64,000 nucleotides of DNA, taken from the NCBI RefSeq assembly GCF_013177635.1, contig NZ_CP030944.1:930001-994000 (forward strand), read 5' to 3'. This document shows positions 7,922-17,171 of this stretch, piece by piece; the first letter of the stretch is position 1, and every line of letters starts with the position of its first letter. Both the position numbers and the translations under genes were made by a program. The stretch is from Arcobacter aquimarinus (GTDB taxonomy: Bacteria > Campylobacterota > Campylobacteria > Campylobacterales > Arcobacteraceae). The notes under the pieces were generated by a model. It was not told the DNA's origin and did no database searches. It worked only from the letters and a program-made list of their open reading frames with translations.

Positions 7922-9059
7922 TCAATATGAGATAAAATATATAATAATTCAAGTTTTTTTAACACTTTTTATTGCTTTTATTCCTATATATTTTTATTTA
8001 GATGCTTCTTATGAAAATAAACAGATAAAAGATAAAATGGATTTGAAAAATTATGCAAGTTTATTGATTTCTAAAATAGATAGTTTTGAAAAAGAGAATA
8101 GTGAAATCTTTTATTATCCAAGATCAAATATATTTACTTCAGCAATTTTTGATAAAAATAATAAAGAAATTTTTTCTTTATTAGAAAAAATAGATAATCA
8201 ACAAACTTTTTTTTTCGAGGATTTTAAAAAAATAACAAATAAATTATGTTATAAAGAGTATCTAAACTCAAATATTTTTGAAGCAAAGAGTTTGATAGTA
8301 TGTAAAGAAGATGATAATTCTGAAGTTATTTATAATGCAATAATCTTACTATTAATCGTAAGTTTTTTTATATTTTTATCTTCATTTTTTATAATAAAAC
8401 AGAGTATTGAACCTTATAGAAGATTGAATCAATATTTAGATGAGTTTTTAAAAGATGCAATGCATGAGTTAAAAACTCCAATTGGAGTAGCAAGAATAAA
8501 CGTAGATATGTTACAACTAAGACTTAAAAATGATAAAAATATTCTAAGAATAAAATCAGCACTAAAAAATATGACAGTTATTTATGAAGACTTAGAGTAT
8601 TATATGCAACAAAATGCTGTAAAAGATGAAAAAAGAGATATAGATTTTTCATCTTTTTTAGAAAAAAGAGTTGATTTTTTCAATGATTTAGCTATTGCAA
8701 AACAGATAAATTTTCACAGATTCATAGAGCAAAATATAACTATAAATTTTAATGAAATAGAACTTTACAGAATTATTGATAACAATCTATCAAATGCAAT
8801 AAAATACTCAAAAGATAGTTCTAATATAACAGTTACTCTTACAAAAGAATCAAATCATATAAAACTAATTTTCAAAGATGAAGGTGTTGGAATAAAAGAT
8901 ATCTCAACTATTTTTCAAAGATATTACAGAGGAGATAAAATAACAGGTGGTTTTGGAATAGGTCTTAGTATTGTAAAAAATATTTGTACTAAAAATAGTA
9001 TAAATATAGAAGTTAAATCAAAAATAAACGAAGGAACAACTTTTATTTATATATTTTAA
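7911..9059 (+). CDS. Sensor histidine kinase
   Basis: Inner-membrane kinase of 382 residues, partner of the preceding regulator. Membrane segments at about 10-30 and 140-162 enclose a small periplasmic domain of about 110 residues. The H box is KDAMHELKTPIGV with phosphorylated His185; the N box is NNLSNAIKYS, and the ATP-lid motifs are DEGVGI and GGFGIGLSIV. No HAMP domain is evident. The TTG start overlaps the regulator. The separate Cache protein encoded upstream may be its ligand-sensing partner. Confidence 0.88.
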   Translation: MINNQYEIKYIIIQVFLTLFIAFIPIYFYLDASYENKQIKDKMDLKNYASLLISKIDSFEKENSEIFYYPRSNIFTSAIFDKNNKEIFSLLEKIDNQQTFFFEDFKKITNKLCYKEYLNSNIFEAKSLIVCKEDDNSEVIYNAIILLLIVSFFIFLSSFFIIKQSIEPYRRLNQYLDEFLKDAMHELKTPIGVARINVDMLQLRLKNDKNILRIKSALKNMTVIYEDLEYYMQQNAVKDEKRDIDFSSFLEKRVDFFNDLAIAKQINFHRFIEQNITINFNEIELYRIIDNNLSNAIKYSKDSSNITVTLTKESNHIKLIFKDEGVGIKDISTIFQRYYRGDKITGGFGIGLSIVKNICTKNSINIEVKSKINEGTTFIYIF

Positions 9060-9073
9060 GCTTTTATCTTTTC

Positions 9074-9095
9074 ATTATATATTTAAGTATATAAT
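9074..9095 (+). terminator. AT-rich hairpin after the kinase gene
   Basis: An 8-bp perfect inverted repeat ATTATATA / TATATAAT with a 6-base loop, 15 bp after the kinase stop. The stem has no G or C and only a short T-run follows, so termination is doubtful; it may simply mark the end of the tsdA-kinase group. Confidence 0.3.
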
Positions 9096-9127
9096 GCTTT
9101 TAAATTGTTTATATATAAGGACGGGTA

Positions 9128-9685
9128 ATGACTCGAGAAAAAATAATGACTCAACTTTTTGAGTTTTCATCTCCAACATATTATAAATGGACTAAACAAG
9201 ATAAAAGAAAAATTTTTGATTTATTAAATTATGCTTTTACAAATAATGAATTAGAAGAGTTTATAAAGACTGGTAAAATTGATAAGATTGAAGAGTTAGG
9301 AAATAAAACTTATCTATTTGATTCATCTATGAAATTTTATAAAACAGCAAAACATATTTCAAATTTTAAAGTTGCAAAAAATTTACTTTTACTATTGGAA
9401 AATAACTATAAACAAAATAACAATAGTGTCATCATAGAAAAGATTGCAGAGTCTATTTATAAATCTGATAAAGAATTATTTGAATATTTTGAAAATGATA
9501 AAAATATTGAAGTAGTAACTTCTATGAAATTAGCACTATTAAATTTAATACAAAAACAAGATATTTTTGTTTTAGAGTATATCAGTAAAAATCGAAAAGA
9601 GATAGAAAAAAATTCTCTAAAAAAAAGTGCAAAATATTTAAATAAAATAGATTTTTTTTACTCAAATAATTTTCATAGGATTTAA
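9128..9685 (+). CDS. Hypothetical protein
   Basis: A 185-residue, Lys/Glu-rich, mainly helical soluble protein. The N-terminus contains MTQLFEFSSPTYYKWTKQ, which looks like a short helix-turn-helix such as those binding DNA in small regulators, but this is only a resemblance. There is no membrane segment or catalytic motif. The start is preceded by AAGGACGGG. modD begins five bases after its stop, so the two are probably cotranscribed. Confidence 0.6.
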   Translation: MTREKIMTQLFEFSSPTYYKWTKQDKRKIFDLLNYAFTNNELEEFIKTGKIDKIEELGNKTYLFDSSMKFYKTAKHISNFKVAKNLLLLLENNYKQNNNSVIIEKIAESIYKSDKELFEYFENDKNIEVVTSMKLALLNLIQKQDIFVLEYISKNRKEIEKNSLKKSAKYLNKIDFFYSNNFHRI

Positions 9686-9690
9686 TAAAT

Positions 9691-10539
9691 ATGTTTGATT
9701 TTACAGATAATGAACTTTTAGAGTTACTAAAAGAAGATGTCCCTTTTTTAGATTTAACTACTTATTTACAAGATATAAATAATAAAAAGGCAAGATTAGA
9801 GATATATACAAGAGAAGATATAGTAGTTTCTTGTAGTGAAGAATCAGCTAGAATAGCAAAACTTATGAATTGTGAAGTTGATTTTTTTGTTCCTTCTAAA
9901 CAAAAGATAAAAAAAGGTGAACTTATTTTATCTTTTATTGGAGATTATAATCTTATTCATAAAATTTGGAGAACAACACAATTAATACTTGAATATAGTT
10001 GTAAAATAGCAACATATACACAAAATATGAAAGAAGAAATTTTAAAGGTTAATAATCATTGTGAATTATTAACAACAAGAAAAACTTATCCTTTTGCAAA
10101 AAAATTTTGTATAAAATCTATTCTTGTAGGAGGGGCTTTCCCTCATAGATTAAATCTTAGTGAAACTGTATTATTATTTCCACATCATAGAAAAGTATAT
10201 GCTACAAGTGAAGAATTTTATTATCAAATAAAAGAAATAAAACAAAAAGCTTTGGAAAAAAAGATAATTATTGAATCAAGTGATTTTAATGATGCAATAA
10301 ATCTTATGAAATATGGAGCGGATGTTTTACAACTTGATAAAATGGATGTTAAAATCATAGATGAAATAGTGAAATACAAAAATAATAACTTCCCTTGGAT
10401 AAAATTACTTGTATCTGGAAATATAAATCTTTTAAATATTAAAAATTTTGCTTCTACTCAAATAGATGGGGTAGTTTCAAGTTCTATGTATTTATGTGGA
10501 ATGTCAGATTTAGGGACAGGATTAACTATTTTAGAATAA
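9691..10539 (+). CDS. modD: ModD-like pyrophosphorylase (nicotinate-nucleotide pyrophosphorylase fold)
   Basis: A 282-residue protein of the QPRTase fold. The block VGGAFPHRLNLSETVLLFPHH at about 149-169 and the TRKTYPFAKKF stretch are typical of ModD, found with molybdate transport genes, rather than NadC. Later blocks (VLQLDKMDV, KLLVSGNIN) form the end of the barrel. The biochemical role of ModD is not firmly established. No mod transport genes are seen in this window, so a link to molybdenum rests on family resemblance alone. Confidence 0.75.
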   Translation: MFDFTDNELLELLKEDVPFLDLTTYLQDINNKKARLEIYTREDIVVSCSEESARIAKLMNCEVDFFVPSKQKIKKGELILSFIGDYNLIHKIWRTTQLILEYSCKIATYTQNMKEEILKVNNHCELLTTRKTYPFAKKFCIKSILVGGAFPHRLNLSETVLLFPHHRKVYATSEEFYYQIKEIKQKALEKKIIIESSDFNDAINLMKYGADVLQLDKMDVKIIDEIVKYKNNNFPWIKLLVSGNINLLNIKNFASTQIDGVVSSSMYLCGMSDLGTGLTILE

Positions 10540-10553
10540 GGGATTAGATTAAA

Positions 10554-11681
10554 CTAAATCTCCATCCCATTTTCTAAAATTATTTTATTTCTACCGTTTT
10601 CTTTCGCTTTATAAAGTAACATATCAGCTTTTTGAACTGTATTTTCATAAGTATCATAACTACTTCTAATAGCAACGCCAGCAGAAAAAGTTACTTTTAT
10701 TTTTTTGTCTTTATATAAAAAACTATTTTCAACAACAATGCTTTTTATTCTTTTTAAAAACTGTAAAAGTTCCCTATTAAGGTTAAAATGAATAATAGCT
10801 ATAAACTCTTCTCCACCATATCTTCCTACAATATCAAGATCTCTTATACTTTTATTTAATATTTTTCCAAATGTAGATAAAACAACATCTCCACACTCAT
10901 GTCCATAAGTGTCATTTAACTTTTTAAAGTGGTCTAAATCAAAGAAAACAACAGCGTATTGAGTATTAAGTCTTTTATATGAACTTTCGATTTTTTTTAC
11001 TTCATCTCCAAAGGCTTTTCTTGTTAATAGTCCTGTTAAATGGTCTTTCATATTTTCGATTTTTGTTTTATTTAATTCTTCTTCTAAAGTTTTAACTTTT
11101 TCTTCAAGTTCTTGAACTTTTGTTTTTCCTGTTTCTAATTTATCAGTTACACTACTCATCTCTTTTTCTATCAAAGAAGCAGCATTTATAAGTTCATTTT
11201 GTAATTTTGAAAGAGCTTCTAAGCCATTTTCATTTATATTTATAGCTTCTATTTTTTCTCTGATATTTAAAACATTTTTTGTTCCAGAACCATTGCTAGA
11301 AATAGCTTCATTTAAATACTCTTCCATTAAAACTACAAGTTTTGAAATATCTGAAGTTTTTTCAATTACTACTTGCTTATCTCTTTCAAATCTTTTTGTA
11401 ATGAATTCTTTTATTTTTTCTTGAATATTTTTATCAAATAAAAGGTTTGCATCTTCTTCAATCTTTGTGAATAGTTTGTCTATTTCATCATTTGTCTCTT
11501 CACAAATAGATGGAAGTAAAGATTGTTTAATTATAGAAGCTAGAATATGAACATTCTTAGGATGAACTCTTTTTAATAAAAGCGGTATAAGTTTTTCAGG
11601 AGTATTAATATTTTGAGATACAACTTTTAAATTTTCTTCATCATTTAACTGGCTTAAAAACCCTTTGAATATTTCATTCAT
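10554..11681 (-). CDS. Diguanylate cyclase (GGDEF protein)
   Basis: Makes c-di-GMP from two GTP. The first ~200 of 375 residues are helical with a coiled coil at about 150-210 and no membrane segment, so the enzyme is cytosolic. The GGDEF domain starts at MKDHLTGLLTR and has an intact GGEEF active site. An RDLD inhibitory-site motif lies five residues before it, so product inhibition is expected. Convergent to modD; it may share a transcript with the upstream GatB/YqeY and ABC-F genes. A possible supplier of c-di-GMP for the LapD-like receptor encoded at 40.2 kb. Confidence 0.88.
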   Translation of the reverse strand: MNEIFKGFLSQLNDEENLKVVSQNINTPEKLIPLLLKRVHPKNVHILASIIKQSLLPSICEETNDEIDKLFTKIEEDANLLFDKNIQEKIKEFITKRFERDKQVVIEKTSDISKLVVLMEEYLNEAISSNGSGTKNVLNIREKIEAININENGLEALSKLQNELINAASLIEKEMSSVTDKLETGKTKVQELEEKVKTLEEELNKTKIENMKDHLTGLLTRKAFGDEVKKIESSYKRLNTQYAVVFFDLDHFKKLNDTYGHECGDVVLSTFGKILNKSIRDLDIVGRYGGEEFIAIIHFNLNRELLQFLKRIKSIVVENSFLYKDKKIKVTFSAGVAIRSSYDTYENTVQKADMLLYKAKENGRNKIILENGMEI

Positions 11682-11705
11682 GTTATTTTCCTAGATTTTT
11701 TATTT

Positions 11706-12149
11706 TTAAGATAAAAGTTTTTTTACCATCTCATTTATTCTTTTACCATCTGCAACACCTGCAAATTTCTTAGTGGCCATTCCCATAACTTTACCCATAT
11801 CTTTAATAGTAGTTGCACCTGTTTGAGTAATGATTTCTTTCATTCCAGATTCTAATTCTTCATCTGTTAATTGTTTTGGAAGATATAACATAAATACATC
11901 AACTTGTTCTTGTTCTTTTTGAACTAAATCATCTCTTGCAGCAGCTTTATATTGAGAGATTGCTTCTTCTCTTTGTTTAATTCCTCTTTGAATTAATTTG
12001 ATAACTTCATCATCATCAAGCTCTCTTCTTTCATCAACTTCTATTTGTTTAATCATTGTATTAATAGCTCTAATTGAGTCTCTTTTTACAACTTCTTTGT
12101 CTCTCATAGCTGTTTTTAAATCTTCTTTTAATTGCTCTTTTAAACTCAT
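11706..12149 (-). CDS. GatB/YqeY domain protein
   Basis: A 147-residue protein that corresponds over its whole length to the YqeY family: an all-helical protein related to the tRNA-binding tail of GatB. Recognisable blocks are RDSIRAINTMIKQIE, RGIKQREEAISQY and the C-terminal MGKVMGMATKKFAG. Its function in the cell is not defined; a role around tRNA or amidotransferase is suggested by homology. It lies 45 bp downstream of the ABC-F gene on the same strand. Confidence 0.88.
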   Translation of the reverse strand: MSLKEQLKEDLKTAMRDKEVVKRDSIRAINTMIKQIEVDERRELDDDEVIKLIQRGIKQREEAISQYKAAARDDLVQKEQEQVDVFMLYLPKQLTDEELESGMKEIITQTGATTIKDMGKVMGMATKKFAGVADGKRINEMVKKLLS

Positions 12150-12194
12150 CGAAAGTCCTTGTTTATAGTTATTAATTTTGTTAATTATATCTTT

Positions 12195-14144
12195 TTAAGA
12201 ATTAAAGCTTTCCACTAACTCTTCTAATTCTAAAAATCTTTCTACTTTTTGTTCATAAATTTTTTTTGTCGCTTCAAGTTCTTGTGACATGGCAATTATT
12301 CCTTTTTGTTCATAACATTTTGGATTCATTAAACATGCATTTATTTCATCAAGTTTTAACTCTAACTCTTCAAGTTCTTTTGGTAACATATCATATTCTC
12401 TTTGGTCTTTATATGATAGTTTAGTCTGTTTTTTAACAGTTGGTGCTATTTTTGTAGTAGTTGGTTCTTTAGTAATTTCAGTTTCAAAAGATTCAAGTTC
12501 TCTTAACTCTTTTTCAATTTCTAAATATTCACTATATGGTTGGAAACTTTCCATAATATGACCATTTCCTTGAAATACAAAAAGTTTTTTTGCAATTTTA
12601 TCTACAAAATATCTATCGTGTGATACAAAAATCAAAGCACCTTGGAAGTTTTGTAAATACTCTTCTAAAATATTAATTGTTGGAATATCTAAGTCATTTG
12701 TTGGCTCATCCAAAATTAAACAATCAACTTTTTTTGTAAAAAGTAGTGCAAGAGCAACTCTATTTTTTTCTCCTCCACTTAAAACACCAACTTTTTTATC
12801 AAGATATTCTCTTGGAAATAAAAAATTTTTTAAGTATCCAAAAACATGCATATTTCTTCCATCTTGAAGGACAACCCTATCTCCTCCATTTGGACAAAAA
12901 GTTTCTAGCAAGTTTTTATTGTCATCTAAAGATTCTCTTTGTTGGTCAAAATATCCTATTTCAAAATCACCTTTTTTAAATGTTCCACTATCAATTTTCA
13001 TTTTTTCCATAAAAATTTTAAGCAGTGTTGATTTCCCACTTCCATTTGGACCTACAATTGCAATAGTATCTTTTTGTAAAATTCTTGCTGTAAAATCTTG
13101 AATTAATTTTTTATCTCCTAACGTTTTACAAACATCATCAAGTTCATAAAGCATTTTTCTTTTATTTTGTTGTTTTTCCTCTGTATTAAAAGATTTTTGT
13201 TCCCTTTGAAGTTCTAAAGACATTTTTCTAATCATTGCAGGGTTTGATTTAGCTTTTTGTTTTAGTTCAAAGTATTCCGATTTTCTTCTTTCATTTCTTT
13301 TTCTTCTTGCTGTTACTCCATGTTGCATCCAATGAGCTTCTCTTTTTACAAGACGTATAAGATTATCATGCTCTTTTTGCATATTTTCTAAAAGTTGCTC
13401 TTTTTGTTCTAAATATGAAGAGTATCCACCGTTGAATTTTCTTAAAACTCCTCCATCAATTTCTACAACACTAGTTGCAATATTATCAATAAAATATCTA
13501 TCGTGAGAGATAAAAAGTAGGGTGAAGTTGTTTTTCAAAAGTAATTGTTCTAAAAACTCAACCATATAAACATCAAGATGATTTGTAGGCTCATCAAGTA
13601 ATAAAACATCAGGCTTTTTAAGAAGTAATCCAGCAAGACTAACTCTTCTTTGTTCTCCTCCACTTAAAAGATTTACATCTTTGAATTCATACTGTTTTAG
13701 TTGAAATTCAACTAAAACACGTTCTATCATATTGTCCAAATCCCAAGCATTATGAAACTCCAAAAAAGATACCAATTCACTTTGTTTTCTTAATAATTCT
13801 TCATTTTCATATTCAGTCATTAGTTGATTTGTGATTTTTTCATATTCCACTTTTGCAGTTTTTAATTCAGCTAATTGATTTTCAATAGCTTCTCTTACAC
13901 TAAGATTTGCTTTAAATTTTGGTTGTTGATCAAGCATCTCTATTTTTACAGATTTATCAATAGCCATTTCACCACTATCAGGTTCTGTTTGCTTCATAAT
14001 TATTTTAAAAAGTGTAGATTTTCCTTGACCATTTTGTCCAATTACGGCAATTCTTTGTCCGTGATTTAAAGTAAAATTTGCATCTTTTAAAATAACTTTT
14101 GTGTCATATTGTTTTGATATGTTTTGTAAGTCTATTAGTGCCAT
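12195..14144 (-). CDS. ABC-F family ATPase, Uup-like
   Basis: Soluble protein with two ATP-binding cassettes and no membrane domain, acting on ribosomes or nucleic acid. Walker A motifs are GQNGQGKST (N-terminal) and GPNGSGKST (middle); signatures are LSGGEQRR and LSGGEKNR; both Walker B segments read LLDEPTNHLD or LILDEPTNDLD. The linker is basic (ARRKRNERRK), and the C-terminus (from about residue 560) is a charged coiled coil as in Uup. Length of 649 fits. A -10-like TATAAT lies on the minus strand at 14196-14191. Confidence 0.88.
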   Translation of the reverse strand: MALIDLQNISKQYDTKVILKDANFTLNHGQRIAVIGQNGQGKSTLFKIIMKQTEPDSGEMAIDKSVKIEMLDQQPKFKANLSVREAIENQLAELKTAKVEYEKITNQLMTEYENEELLRKQSELVSFLEFHNAWDLDNMIERVLVEFQLKQYEFKDVNLLSGGEQRRVSLAGLLLKKPDVLLLDEPTNHLDVYMVEFLEQLLLKNNFTLLFISHDRYFIDNIATSVVEIDGGVLRKFNGGYSSYLEQKEQLLENMQKEHDNLIRLVKREAHWMQHGVTARRKRNERRKSEYFELKQKAKSNPAMIRKMSLELQREQKSFNTEEKQQNKRKMLYELDDVCKTLGDKKLIQDFTARILQKDTIAIVGPNGSGKSTLLKIFMEKMKIDSGTFKKGDFEIGYFDQQRESLDDNKNLLETFCPNGGDRVVLQDGRNMHVFGYLKNFLFPREYLDKKVGVLSGGEKNRVALALLFTKKVDCLILDEPTNDLDIPTINILEEYLQNFQGALIFVSHDRYFVDKIAKKLFVFQGNGHIMESFQPYSEYLEIEKELRELESFETEITKEPTTTKIAPTVKKQTKLSYKDQREYDMLPKELEELELKLDEINACLMNPKCYEQKGIIAMSQELEATKKIYEQKVERFLELEELVESFNS

Positions 14145-14190
14145 TTATATTTTATAGTTCCCTTGAAATATTATTTTGTAGATAATTTGT

Positions 14191-14196
14191 ATTATA
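14191..14196 (-). promoter_or_regulatory. -10-like element for the ABC-F gene group
   Basis: TATAAT on the minus strand, about 47 bp upstream of the ABC-F start codon, with no good -35 hexamer. Campylobacterota sigma-70 promoters often lack a clear -35, so the assignment rests only on the hexamer and its position. Confidence 0.3.
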
Positions 14197-14356
14197 CTTA
14201 AAGTCTATACAATAATAAATTATTTTTAATTGCTTAAAATAAATTAATATTGTATCTAAAAGATGGTTAACTTTTAAATTTTTATATCCATTATTGACTT
14301 TAATTAATAATTATAATAGACTATTTAGGTATTGTTAAAAAATTATTTTAGGAAAG

Positions 14357-14746
14357 TTGAGTTTGGAAAAAGAGATTAAATTGAGTATAGAATCCTTTTT
14401 ATTATCAGAAACTGATGAAAAAGGAATTATCAGATATGCAAATGATGAATTTTGTGAAATTTCAGGTTTTAAATTAGATGAATTAATAGGTAAACCACAT
14501 AATATTATACGGCATAAGGATATGCCAAAAGCTGCATTTGAAGATTTATGGAAAACGGTAAAAAGTGGTAAATCTTGGAAAGGTTTTGTAAAAAATGCTA
14601 CAAAATCAGGAGATTATTATTGGGTTTTTGCAACAGTATTCCCTTTTATTTCGTGTGATGGTTCAAAAGGATACATATCTTGTAGAAGAGTCGCTTCAAA
14701 AGATGAAATAGAAAAATATGAAAATATTTATAAAAATATGAACTAG
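14357..14746 (+). CDS. PAS-domain energy-taxis sensor (Aer/CetB-like)
   Basis: A 129-residue protein consisting of a single PAS domain of the Aer type: [16 protein letters not shown], then [16 protein letters not shown], and [16 protein letters not shown]. Such free PAS proteins bind FAD and pass a redox signal to a separate membrane chemoreceptor, as CetB does with CetA. The chemoreceptor gene follows after eight bases. Two TTG codons (14357 and 14363) could start it; the second has better spacing from AGGAAA, a difference of two residues. Confidence 0.78.
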   Translation: MSLEKEIKLSIESFLLSETDEKGIIRYANDEFCEISGFKLDELIGKPHNIIRHKDMPKAAFEDLWKTVKSGKSWKGFVKNATKSGDYYWVFATVFPFISCDGSKGYISCRRVASKDEIEKYENIYKNMN

Positions 14747-14754
14747 GAAAAATT

Positions 14755-16998
14755 ATGGGAATAATTAAATTTTTGAAAACAATGTCTATTAAAAATAAAA
14801 TAAAATTAATAAGTATTTTCCCCTTGGTATTTATAATTATTTTATCTTTTTTTATAAATTTAGATACTTATAAAAATGTAGTACAATTAAAAAATATGAA
14901 AGAGTTAATAAAATTAAATGTAAAAATTTCTGCATTACTTCATGAAACTCAAAAAGAAAGAGGAATGAGTGCTGGTTATTTGGGAAGTAAAGGTACTAAA
15001 TTTGAGGATAATTTAGTAGCTCAAAAAGAACTTACAAATAAAAATTTAATAGAGTTTAAAACTATGATTCAAACTGTTGATTCTAAGATATATCCACAAA
15101 ATGCAGATGTTTTAGTATTAAATATTTTAAAAGAGTTATCTAGTTTAGAAAAAATAAGAGAAGATGTAAAGAATTTAAAAATAGATACTAAAAATGCTCT
15201 ATTTTATTATACAAATTTAAATTCAATGCTTTTGGACTTTATTGCATTTACAACAACAAAAGTAGAAAAAGAAAAAAATACAAGAACATTGATTTCATAT
15301 TATAACTTTTTGATGGCAAAAGAGAGAGCAGGAATAGAAAGAGCTATTGGTTCAAACACTTTTGCTGCGAAAAGTTTTGCACCTGGAATGTATGAAAAAT
15401 ATATTGGACTAGTATATGAACAACAAATGTTTATAAATGGATTCTTGAAGTATTCAACACAGGAAAATAAAAATTTCTTTGAAGAAAAAATTACTAATCC
15501 TGTTATAGATGAATTAAAAAATATGAGTAAAATACTTTTATCTTATGGAGATAATAAAAATATAGAGTTAAATGTAGATTCTATTTTATGGTTTGATAAA
15601 ATGACTCAAAAAATTAATATTTTAAAAGAAATTGATGATTATCTTTCACAAAGTTTAATTCAAGAAATAAAAAAAGATTTATCAATTCAAACTAATTTTA
15701 TGTATTTTTTAATAATTGTCAGTTTAATAATTATTAGTTTAATAATTTATTTTGTAATCTTTTTTAATTCTAATATAGCTTATGGTATTAATAAAATATA
15801 TAAAGGTATTGAACAATTTATGAGATACCTAAATAGAGAGATAAATGAACTTGAATATATAGATTTAAATACAAGAGGTGAGTTGGGGAAACTGGCTAAG
15901 ATGGTAAATTCTAATATTGATATGATAAATGGAGATTTAGAAAAAGATTTACTTTGTGTAGGTGAAGCAACTATTACTTTAGACAAATTTCAAAAGGGAT
16001 ATTATTCTTGTCGAGTAAACTCTAAAGCAGCTAATCCTCAAGTTCGAACTTTGGCAAAAACAATAAATAAAATGCTTGATACTCAGCAAAAGATAAATTC
16101 TGATATATTAAAAGTTTTAGCTGAATATTCAAATTACAACTATTTAAATAATATAAATAATAGCGGTATTTACGGGGAATTAAAACAGTTAGTAGATGGA
16201 ATAAATAATCTTGGCAATGCAATTACATCAATGTTAGTAGAAAATAAACAAAATGCATTAATACTTCAAAAAGGTTCAAATCAATTAACAAAAAACGTAA
16301 ATGAATTAAATAAAGCTTCAAATGATGCAGCAGCAAGATTAGAGGAAACAGCAGCAGCTGTTGAAGAGATAACAAATAATATAATAAATAGTACACAAAA
16401 TGTTGTAAAAATGTCTAAAAATGCAAATGAATTGAATAGTTCAGTTGTAAATGGAGAGAAGTTAGCTGAACAAACAGTTAATTCTATGGAAGAGATAAAT
16501 ATTCAAGTAAATGCTATAACTGAATCAATTTCAATAATTGACCAAATAGCCTTTCAAACAAATATTCTAAGCTTAAATGCAGCCGTTGAAGCTGCAACTG
16601 CTGGAGAAGCTGGAAAGGGATTTGCAGTTGTTGCACAAGAGGTTCGAAATTTAGCGAATAGAAGTGCAGAAGCAGCACACGAAATAAAAACTTTAGTTTC
16701 AAATGCAACATTAAAAGCAAATGATGGTAAAAACATAGCTGCTTCTATGATAGAAGGTTATCACAATATAAGCCAGAATATAAATAATACTATTAACTTA
16801 ATAAATGATGTATCAAATGGTGCGAATAAACAAAAAGTTGCAATGGAACAAATAAGTGATGCTATTAATAGTTTAGATAAACAAACTCAAGTAAATGCAA
16901 ATATAGCAAACCAAACAAATGATATTGCATCTCAAACATCAGTATTAGCAAATAATATTGTAACTGCTGTTAATACAAAAAACTTTAGAGAAAAATAA
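14755..16998 (+). CDS. Methyl-accepting chemotaxis protein with NIT sensor domain
   Basis: Inner-membrane chemoreceptor of 747 residues. A first membrane segment (about 18-37) is followed by a periplasmic helical domain with [20 protein letters not shown], the hallmark of NIT (nitrate/nitrite-sensing type) domains, a second membrane segment (about 315-337), a long HAMP-like linker, and the signalling domain whose tip contains [15 protein letters not shown] and [13 protein letters not shown]. Its pairing with a PAS gene suggests two inputs: a periplasmic ligand through NIT and redox state through the PAS partner. A terminator hairpin follows its stop. Confidence 0.9.
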   Translation: MGIIKFLKTMSIKNKIKLISIFPLVFIIILSFFINLDTYKNVVQLKNMKELIKLNVKISALLHETQKERGMSAGYLGSKGTKFEDNLVAQKELTNKNLIEFKTMIQTVDSKIYPQNADVLVLNILKELSSLEKIREDVKNLKIDTKNALFYYTNLNSMLLDFIAFTTTKVEKEKNTRTLISYYNFLMAKERAGIERAIGSNTFAAKSFAPGMYEKYIGLVYEQQMFINGFLKYSTQENKNFFEEKITNPVIDELKNMSKILLSYGDNKNIELNVDSILWFDKMTQKINILKEIDDYLSQSLIQEIKKDLSIQTNFMYFLIIVSLIIISLIIYFVIFFNSNIAYGINKIYKGIEQFMRYLNREINELEYIDLNTRGELGKLAKMVNSNIDMINGDLEKDLLCVGEATITLDKFQKGYYSCRVNSKAANPQVRTLAKTINKMLDTQQKINSDILKVLAEYSNYNYLNNINNSGIYGELKQLVDGINNLGNAITSMLVENKQNALILQKGSNQLTKNVNELNKASNDAAARLEETAAAVEEITNNIINSTQNVVKMSKNANELNSSVVNGEKLAEQTVNSMEEINIQVNAITESISIIDQIAFQTNILSLNAAVEAATAGEAGKGFAVVAQEVRNLANRSAEAAHEIKTLVSNATLKANDGKNIAASMIEGYHNISQNINNTINLINDVSNGANKQKVAMEQISDAINSLDKQTQVNANIANQTNDIASQTSVLANNIVTAVNTKNFREK

Positions 16999-17024
16999 AA
17001 AGAAGAAATAATTTTCTTCTTTTT
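16997..17024 (+). terminator. Intrinsic terminator after the chemoreceptor gene
   Basis: A 12-bp perfect stem, AAAAAGAAGAAA (16997-17008) pairing with TTTCTTCTTTTT (17013-17024), with loop TAAT. The stem overlaps the stop codon and ends in a T-run. Confidence 0.7.
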
Positions 17025-17171
17025 AAAAATAGTATAAATTACATCTTTTATGATATAGCTTCTGAATAAAATAAATTAGTTTCTAAATTTTTAATCTAAT
17101 TAGAAAATTGATAATTAATATTATTTTTTATATAATAAGTAATTAAATAACTAAGTTGAGAATAAAAATTG

